A stretch of 64,000 bases of DNA from Caldilineaceae bacterium (GTDB lineage: Bacteria; Chloroflexota; Anaerolineae; Caldilineales; Caldilineaceae): NCBI GenBank assembly GCA_011523365.1, contig WTGY01000020.1, forward strand, positions 1 through 64,000, read 5' to 3'. Each line of letters opens with the position of its first letter. Positions within the stretch are counted from its first letter, which is position 1. The position numbers and the translations under genes were made by a program. Below are positions 19,701-28,517 of this stretch, piece by piece. The notes beneath the pieces are model-generated. The model was not told the DNA's origin. It was given only the letters and a program-made list of their open reading frames with translations, and did no database searches.

Positions 19701-22700
19701 CGTCACCGCTGACCCGGACAACTACATCACAGAGTTGGACGAATCGGACAACAGTGCAAGCAAGACTTTGACGCTGCAATCGGACACAGAGCCGAATCTG
19801 GAGCTCTCCTCCGGCAATATCGGCATCGCGCCGTCCAACCCGGTGGAAGGCGATGAAGTTACCATCTTTGCAACGATTCGGAACGAGGGCGACTCTGAAG
19901 TCCAGGATGTGCAGGTCCAGTTCCTGGACGCGAACAGAAGTCCTGCGGCGCCGATCGCAGCGCTTCAGGTCATCCCTTCGATTGCCCCCGGCAGCAGCGG
20001 GGTGGCGTCGATCCGCTTTGATACGTCCAACCGCAGCGGCGATCAGAAGATTCAGGTGCAGGTGGATCCACACAATCTGGTGGCAGAGTCCAGCGAGGTG
20101 GACAACAGCGCCACGGCCACGCTGAGTGTGGCACACGGACCGGCCCCCAACCTGGTTGTTGTCGACGAAAACATTGGTTTCAGCGCCACCGAAGTGGCTG
20201 CAGGCACTCCGGTGACCATCTACGCTACGATCCTGAATACAGGCAGTTCAAGAGCTGAAGGCGTGATCGTGCAGTTTGTGGATGTGACCAGCTCCAGTGT
20301 GAGGCCGATAGGCGAGCAGCAGACGATCGAGGTCATAGAGCCGGGGGCATCGGCGGTTGCGGTTGCGCAATACAAGGCCTCGGGCGGACAGGGCGCTCGC
20401 ACAGTTCAGGTGGTCGCTGATCCTGGCAACTTCGTCCGAGAGATTAGTGAAGACGACAACGAAGGCAGCGCTTCGCTGACGGTCGGGAGCGCTCCGTCAC
20501 CCAATCTGTTCATCCACAGCAACAACATCGCCATATACCCGGCTCAGCCGGTAAGCGGCGAAGAGGTAACCTTACGCGCCGTCGTAGGCAACAACGGGTC
20601 GGCGCCGGCCGAGCATGTATCCGTCCAGTTCTTCGATGTTACCAGCGGCGAAGCCCGCCTGCTGGGCAGCGAGCAGACGATTGAAGTTATCGGTGTAGGC
20701 AGCAGCGGAACCGCCGCGGTAACCATCACCGAGTCGATCTCAGTCGATAGACCGATCGGCAACCGCAAGATCCAGGTGCTGGTGGATGCCAACAATCGCA
20801 TCAGAGAATCGAGCGAAGAGGACAACACGGCCACACGTCTGCTGACTCTCGAGCCCGAGCCGATGCCAAACCTGGTGGTGCTGGCCGAGAATATCGGTTT
20901 CAGTCCGGCCAATCCGCGCGTTGGCGAGACGGTGACCATCCTGGCGGTCGTTCGCAACGACGGCGACGTTGTTGCCAGGAATGTGGGTGTGCAGTTTGAA
21001 GATGTGAGCGCAGGACGGCCGGTTCCCATCGGAGAGGCGCAGGAACTGGACAGGATCCCGGTCGGCGGCAGCGGCGTCGTGACGGTAAAGTATACGATTC
21101 CCGACGCTGCAGGCACGTACAAGGTGCGGGTTGTAGCCGACCCGGGCAACTTCATCGCCGAAACCGATGAGATCGACAACAAGGGCACGCGCAGTCTCGA
21201 AGTAGCGTCCGCGCCGATGCCGAACCTGGTGGCGCTCTCGGATAACATCGGATTCAATCCGCCGACGACTTCGGCCGGCAGTGAAGTCATCATCTCGCTG
21301 ACCGTCGTGAACAACGGCGCGGCCGCCGCCGAGAACGTTCAAGTTCACTTTACCGACGTCACGGGCGGCCGCCTGAGCCCGATCGGCGACATTCAGACGC
21401 TGGCCTCGATAGCTGCCGGCGACAGCGCCATCGCAAGCGTGACATTCAATACCGCCGGTCGCTCAGGAGAGCGGCGCATCAGGGCCAGTGTAGACAGCTT
21501 GTCGATCATCACTGAGAGCGATGAGACGGACAACACAGCCAGCAAGACACTGCTAATCGCGCGAGGAACTTCGCCCAACCTGTCCGTGCAGGCGGCCAAC
21601 ATCAGTTTTACGCCGACAAACCCGAACTCGGGAGACGAGATTCGAGTTCAGGCCGTCATCCTCAACCAGGGAGGGCAGGACGTTGGTGAAGTCGACGTCC
21701 AGTTCCTGGATGTGACGGAGGACGAGGCCGTTCCGATCGGATCAGGAAAACTGATCGACTCGATCCCCGCAGGGAGCAGCGGAATCGCCGAATCGGTCCT
21801 CAACAGCCGCGGCATGTCGGGAGAACGCAAGATCCGGGTGGTGGCCGACCGCAGAAATCTGATCTCCGAGTCTGACGAAACGGACAATCAGGCCGAGGCC
21901 GCGATCTCGATCAATCCGCCTGCGATTCCCAACCTGGTTATCGAGACAAGCAACGTCGGCTTCCATCCCAGCAGACCGGTGGATGGCGATCAGGTTACGA
22001 TCAGCGCCACGGTACTGAATGAAGGCGGCGGCGACGCCAGTGAGGTGATCGTGCAGTTTGTAGAAGGCAGCGGGCGCGGCGTACCGATTGGCGAACCGCA
22101 GGTTATCGACAGGATTCCCGCCGGTAGCAGCGGCGTTGCTCAGGTCGTCTTTGATACGGCCGGCAAGGATGATCCAAGAATTCAGGTGATCGTCGATCCC
22201 AATAACTACATTGCAGAGACGAAGGAGACCGACAACAGGGCGTCCGCATCCTTGAGAATGTCGGCGCAGCCGCTGCCGAATCTGACTGTCAAGAGCAGCA
22301 ACGTCGCGGTCACACCGAAATCGCCGCGCGAAGGGCAGAGGATTATCCTCACCGCCATAGTCGTCAACCACGGCAGCGCGCCGGCACGCGACGTGGACGT
22401 GCAGTTCATGGATGCGACGGAGCGGCCCGGCGTGCCGGTAGGCGCGGCGCAGACTATCTCGTTGATCCCCTCCGGTGGCAGCGCCGCCGTCGGCGTCGTC
22501 TACGACACGACCGAAAGAGAGGGTCAGCGTCGAATCACGGTGACGGCCGACCCAGGAAACTTCATCGAGGAAAGCGCCGAGAGTGACAATTCCGCAACCA
22601 GGACGGTAGAAGTGCTGGAAAGGGCTGCCCCGAACCTGATCGTACAACCCCGCAATGTGGGCTTCAACCCTGCCGCCCCGACCGAAGGCGACCGGGTCCT

Positions 22701-24501
22701 CATTAGGGCGATCGTTCTCAATGACGGGGCAGAGGATGCCACCGACGTGGTGGTCCAGTTCCTGGACGTTACCGAGGCAGGCACAGTGCCGATCGGCCAG
22801 CCCCACGTCGTAGGCTACCTGGCGGCAGGCTCCAGCGCCACGGTTCCCATCATATATGACACGCTCGACAGGCCGGGCGACCGCCGCATCCGAGTCGTTG
22901 TCGATCCGAACAACTTCATTCGCGAGAGCAGCAAAGAGGACAATCAGACGGTGGTTACCTTACCGGTCCAGGCTGCGATGGCGCCGAACCTGGCGATGCT
23001 GTCGGGCAACATCAAGTTCGCCCCGCAGTCTCCGGAGCTCCACGACGTGGTGACGGTCTCGGCAACAGTGCTTAACAACGGCACCGAGACGGCACACGAC
23101 GTGATCGTTCAGATCCTGGACGTCACCGGCGGCGGGTCGGTGCCCATAGGCACGGAACAGCTGCTGGATGCCGTTCCTGCCGGGGGCGGCGGCACCGTAG
23201 AAGTCGCATTCACCGACACCGGTGAGACCGGCAGCCGCCAGATTCGGGTGGTCGTCGATCCCAACAATGTCATCGTCGAGATGAATGAGCGGGACAACCA
23301 GGCGACGCGCGGGCTCTTCATCTCGCCGCCGCAGCTGGCCGACATCGTCGTAAGCGAAGAGGATGTTGAATTCGATCCCGAAGACCCGGTCGAAGGCACG
23401 GATACGATCATCTCCGCGACGGTCGCCAACGACGGCAACGCAAACGCCCGCGGCTTCGTCGTTCGCTTCCTGGATGTGACGGAAAGGGTCCCCAGGCCCA
23501 TCGGCGGTCCGCAGCGGATCGCCCAGCTTGGCGCCAATGACAGCACCACGGTATCGGTAACGTACGATACCGAGGGCAAAGCCGGAGAACGCAAGATCCG
23601 TGTGGTCGCTGACTCGGAAGACGCAGTGAACGAACTGGACGAGGAGAACAACAGGGTTGAACTGGTCCTGCGGGTGCGTACAACTTCGGAAGCGTCCTCT
23701 GATGCGCCAAATCTGACGGTCCTGTCTTCGAACATTCGCTTCTTCCCGGCCGTACCCCGTCCGGGCGCGCCGGTAACGATTACAGCGGTAGTTCGCAACC
23801 AGGGCGAAACGGTAGCCGAAAACGTTGTCGTCCGGTTTGAGGACGTTACGGATGAAGGCGAAGAGGAAGAGGTAATAGTCGAAATTGGCGAGTTCACGAT
23901 AGCGGAGCCAATTCAGCCCGGTGCACGCGAGCTGGCGGTGATCTCGTTCGAAACGAGCGACCTGGAGGGACCTCGGGTCATTCGAGTGACCGCCGACCCC
24001 GACAACGAAATCAGTGAGACGGACGAAGACGACAATTCCGCCGAGCGCACACTCCGCTTCAGCACGTCAGCGCAGGGGAATAGACAGGGGGCGGGATCGG
24101 ACAGTTTGGCGTCGTCTACCGACGTGGAAAGCCGAGAAGAAGGCGCCAATCTTGCTTTGAACGCCCAGGAAGTCGAGGTAGAAGTGGCTCGGGCGGGTGA
24201 AGGGGATCTGGTGGTTGTCGCCACCAAGGTTCGCAATGAGGGCAGCATGGACGCGGGTGGCTTCAGCATCCAGGTGCTGGATGAGTCCAACGATCTGAAC
24301 CCGCTCGGCTCGCCTCAGACAGTTGAGTATCTGGCTGCAGGTGAGGAAGTCACGGTGCGAACGGTTTTCCGGGCGGCTGAAGGCCTGGGAACGCGGATGC
24401 TGCAGGTCGTCGTCGATCCGGCTAACGTGATATCGGAAAGCTCTGAGCTGGACAACAGGGTGAGCGTGCTGGTGTCTGCCCTGACTCCGGCCGACGGATA
24501 G
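16798..24501 (+). CDS. Giant secreted subtilisin-like protease with 15 CARDB repeats
   Basis: A 2567-residue S8 serine protease. It has a signal peptide (about 1-22) and a propeptide-like segment (about 62-142, VPGQVLIRFKK to VAFAEPNY, as in fervidolysin-type enzymes). The catalytic domain is about 150-475, with Asp191 (VIDTGIE), His253 (GHGTHVAG), the oxyanion-region Asn in NSSWGGG, and Ser422 (SGTSMSAP). A fibronectin-III-like domain (about 480-592) and a jelly-roll-like domain starting FEDDMESGAGKWTIEDP (about 598-755) follow. Fifteen CARDB-type repeats of about 115 residues then run to the end, most starting PNL-x5-NIGF and ending D-P-x-N-x-I-x-E-x-x-E-x-D-N. No anchor is visible. Probably an extracellular protease on a long stalk. 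Confidence 0.92.
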   Translation: MKRFSLVALFLVLCLAAGLLLSGDRLGTILDTSLRSGEMDLSSIGEERIERAILQEEEVAEYVPGQVLIRFKKTVTRDQISDFYAEYGLSEKDNLDPDVTDADQGLRLAGAPVDVDENLIEVLESDDRVAFAEPNYLLQINQEPPSDPHFERLWGLHNTGQTGGTADADIDALEAWEIGTGSDDIIIAVIDTGIEVEHEDLIPNLWTNPKECPRGVGRCVENGIDDDNNGYVDDFHGINAINNSGRLLDDYGHGTHVAGIAAAAGDNRKGVVGVSWNAKILGCKFITAFGTGTTSNAVKCFNYIYDLRTKQKQNIVVTNSSWGGGSPSQALREAMGRVDSPLHVCSAGNSNSNRKLYPAAYDLDNIISVAATDHDDIYAGFSSWGEDWVDLAAPGVSILSTIPSGRCPMCLPSGYGSTSGTSMSAPYVTGAAALIWSEFEGLNNDQVKQRILSGVDALPEQSKKTLTNGRLNLFNSMEKDTTPPATVSDLSPSGVLLTKILLSWTATGDDGFTGQSTAYDVRYDTAPISNATWDSAQQVTTAPIPGASGSREELEVSGLEPDTTYYFALRVADNVGNVSDLSNIVIARTSAGTIVFEDDMESGAGKWTIEDPDDNLWHLSSLRFNSPETSWYYGRERQRNYDTGEENEGTITSGVIDIAGADDALLTFYEWSELQRNTRFDRTRVQISTDGTTWRTVFESHGTEGNWARRDVDLSQAVSDSGSIQIRFWFDTIDDSFNDNEGWYVDDVRVLTAKLQLPGERQLLPNLVAQSINIGFNPSEPHAGEVTTIHGTVLNNGNADARAVTVQFVDVTEEDAAVPIGLPQTIAEIPVGGSGVVQVQYETEEKDGERSIRMVIDPNNFVAERNEADNTAVRILDVAEAPAPNLYVDSGNIGFDPASPQPGEQVTILATIINNGTADAESVVVQFREGRTTPVALNQVIDSIPAGSSAVARVTYDSSTSSGDPSITVTADPDNYITELDESDNSASKTLTLQSDTEPNLELSSGNIGIAPSNPVEGDEVTIFATIRNEGDSEVQDVQVQFLDANRSPAAPIAALQVIPSIAPGSSGVASIRFDTSNRSGDQKIQVQVDPHNLVAESSEVDNSATATLSVAHGPAPNLVVVDENIGFSATEVAAGTPVTIYATILNTGSSRAEGVIVQFVDVTSSSVRPIGEQQTIEVIEPGASAVAVAQYKASGGQGARTVQVVADPGNFVREISEDDNEGSASLTVGSAPSPNLFIHSNNIAIYPAQPVSGEEVTLRAVVGNNGSAPAEHVSVQFFDVTSGEARLLGSEQTIEVIGVGSSGTAAVTITESISVDRPIGNRKIQVLVDANNRIRESSEEDNTATRLLTLEPEPMPNLVVLAENIGFSPANPRVGETVTILAVVRNDGDVVARNVGVQFEDVSAGRPVPIGEAQELDRIPVGGSGVVTVKYTIPDAAGTYKVRVVADPGNFIAETDEIDNKGTRSLEVASAPMPNLVALSDNIGFNPPTTSAGSEVIISLTVVNNGAAAAENVQVHFTDVTGGRLSPIGDIQTLASIAAGDSAIASVTFNTAGRSGERRIRASVDSLSIITESDETDNTASKTLLIARGTSPNLSVQAANISFTPTNPNSGDEIRVQAVILNQGGQDVGEVDVQFLDVTEDEAVPIGSGKLIDSIPAGSSGIAESVLNSRGMSGERKIRVVADRRNLISESDETDNQAEAAISINPPAIPNLVIETSNVGFHPSRPVDGDQVTISATVLNEGGGDASEVIVQFVEGSGRGVPIGEPQVIDRIPAGSSGVAQVVFDTAGKDDPRIQVIVDPNNYIAETKETDNRASASLRMSAQPLPNLTVKSSNVAVTPKSPREGQRIILTAIVVNHGSAPARDVDVQFMDATERPGVPVGAAQTISLIPSGGSAAVGVVYDTTEREGQRRITVTADPGNFIEESAESDNSATRTVEVLERAAPNLIVQPRNVGFNPAAPTEGDRVLIRAIVLNDGAEDATDVVVQFLDVTEAGTVPIGQPHVVGYLAAGSSATVPIIYDTLDRPGDRRIRVVVDPNNFIRESSKEDNQTVVTLPVQAAMAPNLAMLSGNIKFAPQSPELHDVVTVSATVLNNGTETAHDVIVQILDVTGGGSVPIGTEQLLDAVPAGGGGTVEVAFTDTGETGSRQIRVVVDPNNVIVEMNERDNQATRGLFISPPQLADIVVSEEDVEFDPEDPVEGTDTIISATVANDGNANARGFVVRFLDVTERVPRPIGGPQRIAQLGANDSTTVSVTYDTEGKAGERKIRVVADSEDAVNELDEENNRVELVLRVRTTSEASSDAPNLTVLSSNIRFFPAVPRPGAPVTITAVVRNQGETVAENVVVRFEDVTDEGEEEEVIVEIGEFTIAEPIQPGARELAVISFETSDLEGPRVIRVTADPDNEISETDEDDNSAERTLRFSTSAQGNRQGAGSDSLASSTDVESREEGANLALNAQEVEVEVARAGEGDLVVVATKVRNEGSMDAGGFSIQVLDESNDLNPLGSPQTVEYLAAGEEVTVRTVFRAAEGLGTRMLQVVVDPANVISESSELDNRVSVLVSALTPADG

Positions 24502-24527
24502 TACAGAACAACTGAAATAGAGTCACG

Positions 24528-24566
24528 GCGCCCCTCCCCGCTGCGAATGTGCTGGCGGAGGGGCGC
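24528..24566. terminator. Hairpin between convergent genes, likely bidirectional terminator
   Basis: A 10-bp perfect stem, GCGCCCCTCC at 24528-24537 with GGAGGGGCGC at 24557-24566, and a 19-base loop. It lies midway between the stops at 24501 (plus) and 24619 (minus). There is no T-run on either side, so Rho-independent action is uncertain. Confidence 0.5.
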
Positions 24567-24618
24567 TGCGCGTTCCGCTTGATTGTCGGGGCGCTTGGAT
24601 CGGTGCGCTTGGACGGGT

Positions 24619-25632
24619 TCAGAACAGGCTCAGTTGCCCTTGGGCCTGCACGCGCAGGTTTGTGAACGCTCTGCCTACATCCTGCAGGGGAATTTCAAAG
24701 GGGAGTTCCGCACCGGGTGTGATCGTCTCTCCGAACATGGACAGTTCCGCCACGTCCACAACTTCCCCGGCGTCGTCAAAGAACGTTGCGGCCACCACGA
24801 CCGAAGTCAGAGCCGTTTCGTGCCGGTTGTGCAGTCTGCCGACGATCGCAGTGCGTCCATCCCGCTCGACAACGGTAACCGCCGACACTTCCACGTCACG
24901 AAATTCGATGATGCTGAAATCATCATAGAAAACGCTTAACCCATAGCTCTGGACGGCGGACGGGTCTACGTCTACAAGCATGAGGAAGGGGGCCGGCCGC
25001 TCAACGTCCAGCTTGCCAAAGACCGCCATGGCTTCGGAGTCAGCGATCAGTTCACCGCTGCTGCTGAAGAATTCGGCCTGCACACGGACGCCAAACACCT
25101 CGTAGGCCCCGCCATTCACCACTTCGCCAACCAGAGCCAGTCCGGAGCCTGACGGGTAGGTGGAATGGCTGCGCACGAAGACGGTCGCCGGTACCGGCGT
25201 ACTGGTGGAAGTTGCCGTCGGCGAAGGGGTCGGCGTCGGGGTAGGCAGGGGCGGAGAATCTGTAGCCGTGGCGGTGGCCGTTGCAGTCGGCGAGACTGTC
25301 GGCTCAGGCGGCACAGCCGTTACCGTCAGGCCTGCGGTTGGAGTCGGAGTTGAGGTCGCGACCGGCGTCGCAGTCGGCGAAGGTGTCGGCAGAGGCGTAT
25401 CCGTTTGGGTGGGAGACGGTAACGGCGTAAATGTGGGGAGGGCTGTAGCGGTTGCGTTTACTCCGGCCTGCGCTGGCGCAGCAGTTTCTGGAGAGACGTC
25501 CTCCGCCGAGGGCTGCTCTTCGACTTCGGAAAGTTCAGCTTCTGGAGGCGCGGCCTCTTCAGCGGCCGGTCCGTCGCAGGAAGCCACAAACAGGAGAAGG
25601 GCTGACGCAAATAGCAGCAGGGACCGCAGCAT
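24619..25632 (-). CDS. Lipoprotein with Pro/Thr-rich linker and FxLYD-like domains
   Basis: A 337-residue predicted lipoprotein. It has a hydrophobic N-terminus, the lipobox VAS-C near residue 20, an acidic stretch, then a long linker of TPTPTxTP repeats (about 75-165). The C-terminal part contains two beta-sandwich units of the FxLYD type (VGEVVNGGAYEVFGVRVQAEFF and VGRLHNRHETALTSVVVAATFF). ATG at 25632 is used because it directly precedes the signal sequence. The role is unknown; a surface-exposed binding protein is likely. Confidence 0.75.
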   Translation of the reverse strand: MLRSLLLFASALLLFVASCDGPAAEEAAPPEAELSEVEEQPSAEDVSPETAAPAQAGVNATATALPTFTPLPSPTQTDTPLPTPSPTATPVATSTPTPTAGLTVTAVPPEPTVSPTATATATATDSPPLPTPTPTPSPTATSTSTPVPATVFVRSHSTYPSGSGLALVGEVVNGGAYEVFGVRVQAEFFSSSGELIADSEAMAVFGKLDVERPAPFLMLVDVDPSAVQSYGLSVFYDDFSIIEFRDVEVSAVTVVERDGRTAIVGRLHNRHETALTSVVVAATFFDDAGEVVDVAELSMFGETITPGAELPFEIPLQDVGRAFTNLRVQAQGQLSLF

Positions 25633-25706
25633 GATTGTTGAACGCCCTGTTTTTTCGCCATCAGGGCGCACATGGCCCATCGTCAAGACACGATGCTATA
25701 TACAGA

Positions 25707-26609
25707 TTACCCCTTTAGACCGGAAGTTACAACGCCGCTCACGAAGTGGCGCTGAAGGACGAGATAGATAAACAGAACGGGCAGCATGGTCATGGTGCCG
25801 AGCGACAGGAACCAGTGAATCTGGTATTGCCGCAGACCGCCGCCGTGGCGGAACTCGGCAAGCGTACGTTTGAAGGTCAGCATGCCGCGTGCCAGGGTCC
25901 ACGTATTGTCGTCGGTCAGGTAGATCAGCGGCCCCCACAGGTCATTCCAGGAATGGAGGAATAGGAAGATCGAGGCCGCGGCCAGCGCCGGTCCTATGTT
26001 CGGTAGAATCACGTGGCGGTAAATGCCAATCGGGGAACAGCCGTCGATCTTGGCGGCATCGTCGAGCTCGGTGGGGATGGTCATAATGTACTGGCGCAGC
26101 AGGAAGATATAGAAGGCGCCGCCGCCCATCCACATGGGGACGATCAGCGGCAGGTACGTGTTGAGCCACCCCAGGCGGTGAAAGAGCAGGAACGTTGGAA
26201 TCGCCGTAACCTGCATTGGGACCATCATCGTGCCCAGGACGATGAAGAACAGGAAGTTTCGTCCGACGAAGCGCAGGCGGGCAAAACCGAATGCCACCAT
26301 GGAGGCGGAAAGCAGCCCGCCGAAGATGGAGGCCACGGTGATGACCAACGTGTTGAACAGGAACCGGGTGAAGGCCAGTGCGGTCCAGGCATCGATGAAG
26401 TTGTGCCACTGCCAGGGCAGCGGCGGGATCAGGTTGATTACGGTCTCTTCGAGCAGCATCTCCTTCGTCTTGAGGGCGCCCGAAAACATCCACAGCAGCG
26501 GGAAAATCATGACGATGCCGATCGCGATAGCGATCACATAGTTTAGTAACAGTCGCAGCGAGCGGCGGTACATCCATGGACTGCTTGCCTGTCTGATTTC
26601 CGTTGCCAT
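25707..26609 (-). CDS. Sugar ABC transporter permease, MalG-type (pair 1)
   Basis: A 300-residue CUT1-family inner-membrane permease with six predicted transmembrane segments. The cytoplasmic EAA loop, ELDDAAKIDGCSPIGIYRHVILP, which docks the ATPase, is near residues 190-212. The ATG follows the TGA of the upstream permease directly (TGA-ATG), and its ribosome-binding site AGGAGGC lies inside that gene, so the pair is translationally coupled. It is last in a six-gene minus-strand cluster without an ATPase gene. Confidence 0.9.
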   Translation of the reverse strand: MATEIRQASSPWMYRRSLRLLLNYVIAIAIGIVMIFPLLWMFSGALKTKEMLLEETVINLIPPLPWQWHNFIDAWTALAFTRFLFNTLVITVASIFGGLLSASMVAFGFARLRFVGRNFLFFIVLGTMMVPMQVTAIPTFLLFHRLGWLNTYLPLIVPMWMGGGAFYIFLLRQYIMTIPTELDDAAKIDGCSPIGIYRHVILPNIGPALAAASIFLFLHSWNDLWGPLIYLTDDNTWTLARGMLTFKRTLAEFRHGGGLRQYQIHWFLSLGTMTMLPVLFIYLVLQRHFVSGVVTSGLKG

Positions 26610-27563
26610 TCATGCCTCCTGCGACTCGTAGTGAACCCAGCGCCGGGCCAGCCAGAACTGAAGCAAGGTCAAGCCCATAATAATCAGGAACAAGAGCCAG
26701 GCCAGTACACTGGCGTAACCGAACCGCCTCTCGGTAAAGGCCACGATATAGAGATAGAGCACATAGAAGAGCGTGGAACGCGCCGGCCCCCCCTGAGTCA
26801 GCATGAAGCCCTCGGTGAATACCTGCAGCGAGCCAATCATGCCGACGATCATCAGGAAGAAGATGGTCGGCGACAAAAGGGGCAAGGTGATGAACCGGAA
26901 AAGTGCAAGACCGCTGGCCCCGTCGACCTTTGCGGCCTCGTGAAGATCGTCCGGTATGCTCTGCAGGCCGGCAAGCATGATCACCATGTAGTGCCCAACG
27001 CCGTACAACCGCATGATGATATAGGAGGGCAGGGCCCACTCGATCGATGTCAGCCAGGCAACGCGATCGAAGTCGAAAATACGCAGAATCTGGTTGAACA
27101 TCCCATAGTCCTTCTCGAACATCGCGGCCCAGACGAAGGTCATGGCGACACCGCTGACCGCGGCCGGCAGATAGAATAGCCCGCGGAAAAAGGTATGCCC
27201 TTTGAAGCGCTGATTGAGAAGAAGCGCCATGGCCAGCGAGATGATGATGGCCAGTGAGACCGTCCAAAAGGCAAACACGGCGCTGACGCGTAACGAGCCG
27301 ATGAAGCGGATGTCAAATTTGATCAGTTCCTCGAAGTTCGCCAGACCCACGTAGGTGATCTTCTTGAATCCGGCGTACTCAGTAAACATCAGTCCGAGCG
27401 ACACCAGAAGAGGTCCGGCCAGGAAGAGCACGAACCCCAGAATCCAGGGGGAGATGAAGAGATATCCGTAGAGATTCTCCCTCCATGCCTCGCCGCGCGG
27501 AAGACGAAACCGGCCTGGGCGCATCTGTGGAAGCGCGGAGTCAGCTTGAGAAAGATTGGCCAT
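26610..27563 (-). CDS. Sugar ABC transporter permease, MalF-type (pair 1)
   Basis: A 317-residue CUT1 permease with six predicted transmembrane helices after a cytoplasmic N-terminus. The EAA loop reads DLHEAAKVDGASGLALFRFITLP. It forms a heterodimer with the MalG-type protein encoded immediately downstream. The first transmembrane segment begins at about residue 35. Its substrate-binding partner is one of the two upstream proteins, more likely the distal one at 31211-32581 because the other sits next to pair 2. Confidence 0.9.
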   Translation of the reverse strand: MANLSQADSALPQMRPGRFRLPRGEAWRENLYGYLFISPWILGFVLFLAGPLLVSLGLMFTEYAGFKKITYVGLANFEELIKFDIRFIGSLRVSAVFAFWTVSLAIIISLAMALLLNQRFKGHTFFRGLFYLPAAVSGVAMTFVWAAMFEKDYGMFNQILRIFDFDRVAWLTSIEWALPSYIIMRLYGVGHYMVIMLAGLQSIPDDLHEAAKVDGASGLALFRFITLPLLSPTIFFLMIVGMIGSLQVFTEGFMLTQGGPARSTLFYVLYLYIVAFTERRFGYASVLAWLLFLIIMGLTLLQFWLARRWVHYESQEA

Positions 27564-27641
27564 AAGTGAGACTCACTTTCCTGCGCAAGGTCCTGGCAAC
27601 TCCTGCCATCCTGCCCAGATGCTTTGGAACAGTCGCTGATT

Positions 27642-28508
27642 TCAGAACTTGAGGGCTCCCTCGGTCAGCCCGCGCTGAATGCGGCGGTGGAAAAGTATGT
27701 ATATCAAGATAGGAGGCCATGCCGCCAACGAGAGGGCCGCCACCTGTAAACTCCATAGACTTACATATTTGCCCTCGAAGTGCATGATGCCCAGAGGAAT
27801 TGTGCGCAGGGTATGTTTGTGCAGATAGATGAGGGGCCAGAGAAAGTCGTTCCAGAAGAAGACGAAATAGAAGATGGTCATGGTCGCAATCGCCGGCATG
27901 GCCAGAGGGACCATGACAAGGCGCAGGATTTGCAGCTCTCTGGCTCCATCGACGCGCGCGGCGTCTTCCAATTCCGGCGGGATCGAAATGAAGTAGGCGC
28001 GAATGAAGATGATTGCGAGTGAGGACCAGCTCATGTAGGTAAGGATGACGGCGAGTGGGCTGTTGAGCAGTGGGATCGGGAGGCGCAGGGCAGCTGCCCA
28101 GGAGTCGAGGATGGCCATCAATTTGAAGCTGGGCACCATGAGCGCCTGGGTGGGCACGGCCATTCCGACCAGGAAATAGAAAAAGAGCGGCCGGTTGGCG
28201 GTGAAGTGATAGCGGGCCAGCCCGTAGGCGGCGGTGGTCGATATGGTAATGATGCCAATGACGGAGACGACAGCGATCAGGATGCTGTTGGCATAAAGGC
28301 GGGCGAAGTTCCCCGTCTGCCAGGCTTCGGCGATGTTTTCGAATGAGATGCGGGACGGCAGGCCGAATGGAGAGAACATGACCTCTTCGTTGGTCTTGAG
28401 TGAGGTGTAGGACATCCACGTCAGGGGATAGAGGATGCTGACGGCAGCGACGACCAGGAACAGGTAGAAGAGGAGCCTTACCGGCAGACTGAGCTCACGA
28501 AAGACCAT
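27642..28508 (-). CDS. Sugar ABC transporter permease, MalG-type (pair 2)
   Basis: A 288-residue CUT1 permease with six hydrophobic segments and the EAA motif ELEDAARVDGARELQILRLVMVP. It starts 9 bases after the upstream MalF-type stop, with a GAGG ribosome-binding site. A 78-base gap without recognisable signals separates it from pair 1. Confidence 0.9.
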   Translation of the reverse strand: MVFRELSLPVRLLFYLFLVVAAVSILYPLTWMSYTSLKTNEEVMFSPFGLPSRISFENIAEAWQTGNFARLYANSILIAVVSVIGIITISTTAAYGLARYHFTANRPLFFYFLVGMAVPTQALMVPSFKLMAILDSWAAALRLPIPLLNSPLAVILTYMSWSSLAIIFIRAYFISIPPELEDAARVDGARELQILRLVMVPLAMPAIATMTIFYFVFFWNDFLWPLIYLHKHTLRTIPLGIMHFEGKYVSLWSLQVAALSLAAWPPILIYILFHRRIQRGLTEGALKF

Positions 28509-28517
28509 TGCGGAACC

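Noticed and set aside
21742-22806. Minus-strand ORF of 354 codons opposite the protease repeats
   Set aside because: Repeats in it are the reverse complement of the CARDB coding sequence; not an independent protein.
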